Program-made: the position numbers and the translations under genes
NCBI GenBank assembly: GCA_001828295.1
Contig: MHYI01000135.1
Span: 1 to 5,131, forward strand
From: Planctomycetes bacterium RBG_16_41_13
Lineage (GTDB): Bacteria; Planctomycetota; Brocadiia; Brocadiales; Brocadiaceae
Direction of reading: 5' to 3'
Length of the DNA stretch: 5,131 nt
The notes under the pieces: generated by a model
The model's database searches: none
What the model saw: only the letters and a program-made list of their open reading frames with translations
Told to the model about the DNA's origin: nothing
Shown here: positions 5,058 to 5,131 of the stretch, in pieces
Numbering within the stretch: position 1 is the stretch's first letter
Layout: each line of letters begins with the position of its first letter

Positions 5058-5131
5058 GAATCGGGCGCATTCCAGATTTTTGTAACACTTTAGCTTTTTG
5101 AAAAACTTTGCGATGACAATAGCAACATTAG

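Overview
The window looks like an accessory stretch of a moderately AT-rich bacterial chromosome. It holds two small toxin-antitoxin-like gene pairs, a decayed restriction-enzyme fragment, one large cyclic-di-GMP signalling gene, and several hairpin-forming repeats of the REP/MITE type. There is no rRNA, tRNA, CRISPR array or intact transposase. The taxon cannot be fixed from the sequence. The base composition, the large PAS/GAF/GGDEF/EAL protein, the DUF433/DUF5615 and DUF4160/DUF2442 pairs and the G-run hairpins would fit an environmental Gram-negative such as an anammox planctomycete, a Nitrospirota or a Desulfobacterota member. That is a guess.

Layout, left to right. Positions 1-159 are AT-rich and non-coding, with a weak promoter candidate. 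Positions 160-673 (+) carry a DUF4160 gene and a DUF2442 gene overlapping by 20 bp. Positions 674-864 hold no convincing gene. Positions 865-1131 (+) encode only the N-terminal end of an HsdR-like (type I restriction R subunit) protein, ending where the nuclease core should continue. At 1176-1247 lies a 72-bp element with perfect 19-bp inverted arms. From 1251 to about 3950 (-) is a PAS-GAF-PAS-GGDEF-EAL protein of about 900 residues. A second copy of the 72-bp element (70 of 72 bases identical, same orientation) lies upstream of that gene at 4038-4109. It is followed by a 3x9-bp tandem array and then by a different inverted-repeat element at 4139-4246. Positions 4282-4864 (-) carry a DUF433 antitoxin-like gene overlapping a DUF5615 PIN-like gene. 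The DUF5615 gene has lost its last ~27 codons through an apparent one-base deletion. Positions 4880-5131 are non-coding, with two adjacent hairpins at 5002-5057.

Functionally, the large gene is the only one with a clear cellular role: sensing through PAS/GAF domains coupled to cyclic-di-GMP synthesis and/or breakdown. The two small-gene pairs are probably self-contained modules. The restriction fragment, the frameshifted PIN-like gene and the repeats suggest a region of insertion and decay. The most notable structure is the pair of near-identical direct repeats bracketing the cyclic-di-GMP gene. I did not find a clear, novel multi-gene system.
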